Assembly (NCBI GenBank): GCA_004352715.1
Contig: SCFE01000044.1
Coordinates: 1,317,957 to 1,350,351, forward strand
Length of the DNA: 32,395 nucleotides
Source of the DNA: Hofstenia miamia
Taxonomy: Eukaryota; Xenacoelomorpha; Acoela
Direction: 5' to 3'
A program made the position numbers and the translations under genes. Below the pieces are notes generated by a model. It saw only the letters and a program-made list of their open reading frames with translations. It had not been told where the DNA came from and searched no databases. Shown in pieces: positions 31,154 to 32,395 of the stretch. Numbering within the stretch: position 1 is the first letter of the stretch; every line of letters starts with the position of its first letter.

Positions 31154-32372
31154 GGTTACGTCAATAAGTAAGTTTCTGTGTGCATGTGTGCCTGCATGCT
31201 TAAATGCATGCCTGCGGGTATTTTATATTTTGAAAGTTAATGTGATACTTGATTGGTTGGCATTCAAACATTTTTAGATAGCATAATTTTTCTTCCAACG
31301 ATGAATGCATTTAAAAGCCATTAGTCAAGATATGACACTCGCGTCATTATCAAATTTCTTTTCACTCAATGATATGACAAATATTTATCAACAGCTATGC
31401 AGCATTATGGGAGAGAATGCGCCATCTATCCAAACAGTAAGAAAATGGTTCAGAAAAATTGTAGGAAAAATAGTTAATTTGCATGATGAACAGCGGGATG
31501 GGCGACCAATCGTAGCAACAACAGATGTCAACATTACTAGAACACAACTCTTGGAGGGAGACAATCGATGCAGAATTGAAGAGCTGGCAGAACAAGTGGG
31601 TATTTCTCATGGTTCGATGTATACGATTCTGACTCGGATATTGCACAAATCAAAGAAACGTGCAAAGTGAGTACCATACTTGTTGTCCGACGAACAAAAG
31701 TACATGGGCATCAACTCTGCCGAACCAATTTGCAGCACTACTAAGCAGATCAATGTTTTTTAGTCAGATTGTTACGAAACGTGGGTTTACAGTTGGGATC
31801 CTCTTTTGAAGCAAGAGTCAGCAGAGTAGAGTGATGTTGGTGCACCTAGACCAAAGAAAGTAATGCAAAAACAATCATGAACAAAGGTTATGTACATTGT
31901 TTTTTTTTGACAAACTGATTCTGCTCAACATTGCTGTTCCAACTGGACAATGTGTCAATAGCGAAATTAAAAAGATGTGCTCGTTCGATGATTTCGTCCT
32001 AATTTGGTGAGAGATTGCAAAAATCAACGCATTGTTTTCCATCACGACAATGCTCCAGCACATCGATACCTAATTATTGTGCCCCCCGCTACTTCTTTCT
32101 GTTTCCCAAAATCAAGAAGTAAATCCGCGGTCAGTCGTTTTCGACAATTGAAGAAATCAACAATGCATTTAATGTTTCACTTCGGCAAATTTCAAGTCAG
32201 GAAATATCGCATTGATTGTCTCCCTGGTGCGGCTCTGGGAGAAATGCGCGGAGCTCAATGGTGATTATGTCGAATAGTTTATAGCTGCTTTTGTATTTGA
32301 TATTAATATAAACCTTATTGGATCATTTATTGTTTGCTACTTGGAAATGGAAACTTACTTTTTGACCAGAGG
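31151..32372 (+). mobile_element. mariner element inserted in a TA array
   Basis: Left end CATGGTTACGTCAATAAGTA and right end reverse-complemented CCTCTGGTCAAAAAGTAAGT share GTCAAWAAGTAAGTTTC. Both ends abut TA repeats, in line with TA target choice. Length 1222 bp, close to a full mariner, with a decayed transposase. Confidence 0.82.
31305..32262 (+). pseudogene. mariner transposase pseudogene
   Basis: The N-terminal part is open (31305-31670). It has the first helix-turn-helix linked to TVRKWFRKI, the D-x-x-R-x-GRP block (DEQRDGRPIV) and the second helix-turn-helix (IEELAEQVGISHGSMYTIL). A stop follows at 31668. The catalytic part persists in pieces: YETWVYSWDP near 31772, where the usual D before E-T-W is lost, APRPKK near 31845, HHDNAPAHR at 32038-32066 (second aspartate kept), and a scrambled region where the P-D-L-x-P-x-D site should be. 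Several stops and frame changes show it is dead. Confidence 0.85.
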
Positions 32373-32395
32373 TATATATATATATATATATATAT
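32373..32395. repeat. (TA)n at the right window edge
   Basis: A TA run begins at the mariner terminus and runs off the window. Confidence 0.9.

Overview
The window is AT-rich animal DNA. It shows small exons separated by kilobase-scale introns, splice signals, many (TA)n microsatellites, and a heavy load of cut-and-paste DNA transposons (hAT, Tc1/mariner, piggyBac-like). There are no operons, bacterial-type genes, tRNAs, rRNAs or CRISPR arrays. The gene content and transposon families fit an arthropod, possibly a chelicerate; that placement is inference.

The main gene lies on the minus strand and occupies 24183 down to 171, continuing off the left edge. Six exons (24119-24183, 22965-23117, 20895-21091, 15111-15274, 1623-1794, 171-464) join with matching phases into 1045 nt of open coding sequence. 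They encode a signal peptide followed by three immunoglobulin domains whose order and spacing resemble the N-terminus of neuroglian/L1-type adhesion proteins. Ig1 and Ig3 keep their cysteine pairs; Ig2 has lost both. On the plus strand, beyond the 5' end of this gene, one exon (26440-26617) looks like part of a DEG/ENaC (amiloride-sensitive) sodium channel. No partner exon was found in the window.

The rest is mostly mobile DNA inside introns. Intron 4 (1795-15110, 13.3 kb) holds an unclassified terminal-inverted-repeat element (2520-5941) with a 59-bp tandem repeat and a nested hAT-like element. It also holds a piggyBac-like MITE (9923-10518), a broken CGGBP1-like hAT transposon (10559-13037), and a deleted Tc1/mariner-superfamily element (13614-14905) that was itself hit by two different hAT MITEs. 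Intron 3 holds a Tc1 element (15424-16568), Tc1/mariner-like relics (16930-18190) and a 1.57-kb hAT (19204-20769). Intron 2 holds an 817-bp inverted-repeat element (21712-22528). The right third has a short Tc1 derivative (28643-28937) and a decayed mariner (31151-32372). Every recognised transposase is broken.

The assembly is locally unreliable. There are three long N gaps in TA arrays and six single-N joins. Two joins create false duplications. At another, a misplaced contig (12172-12598) splits a long palindrome whose other half ends at 14140.
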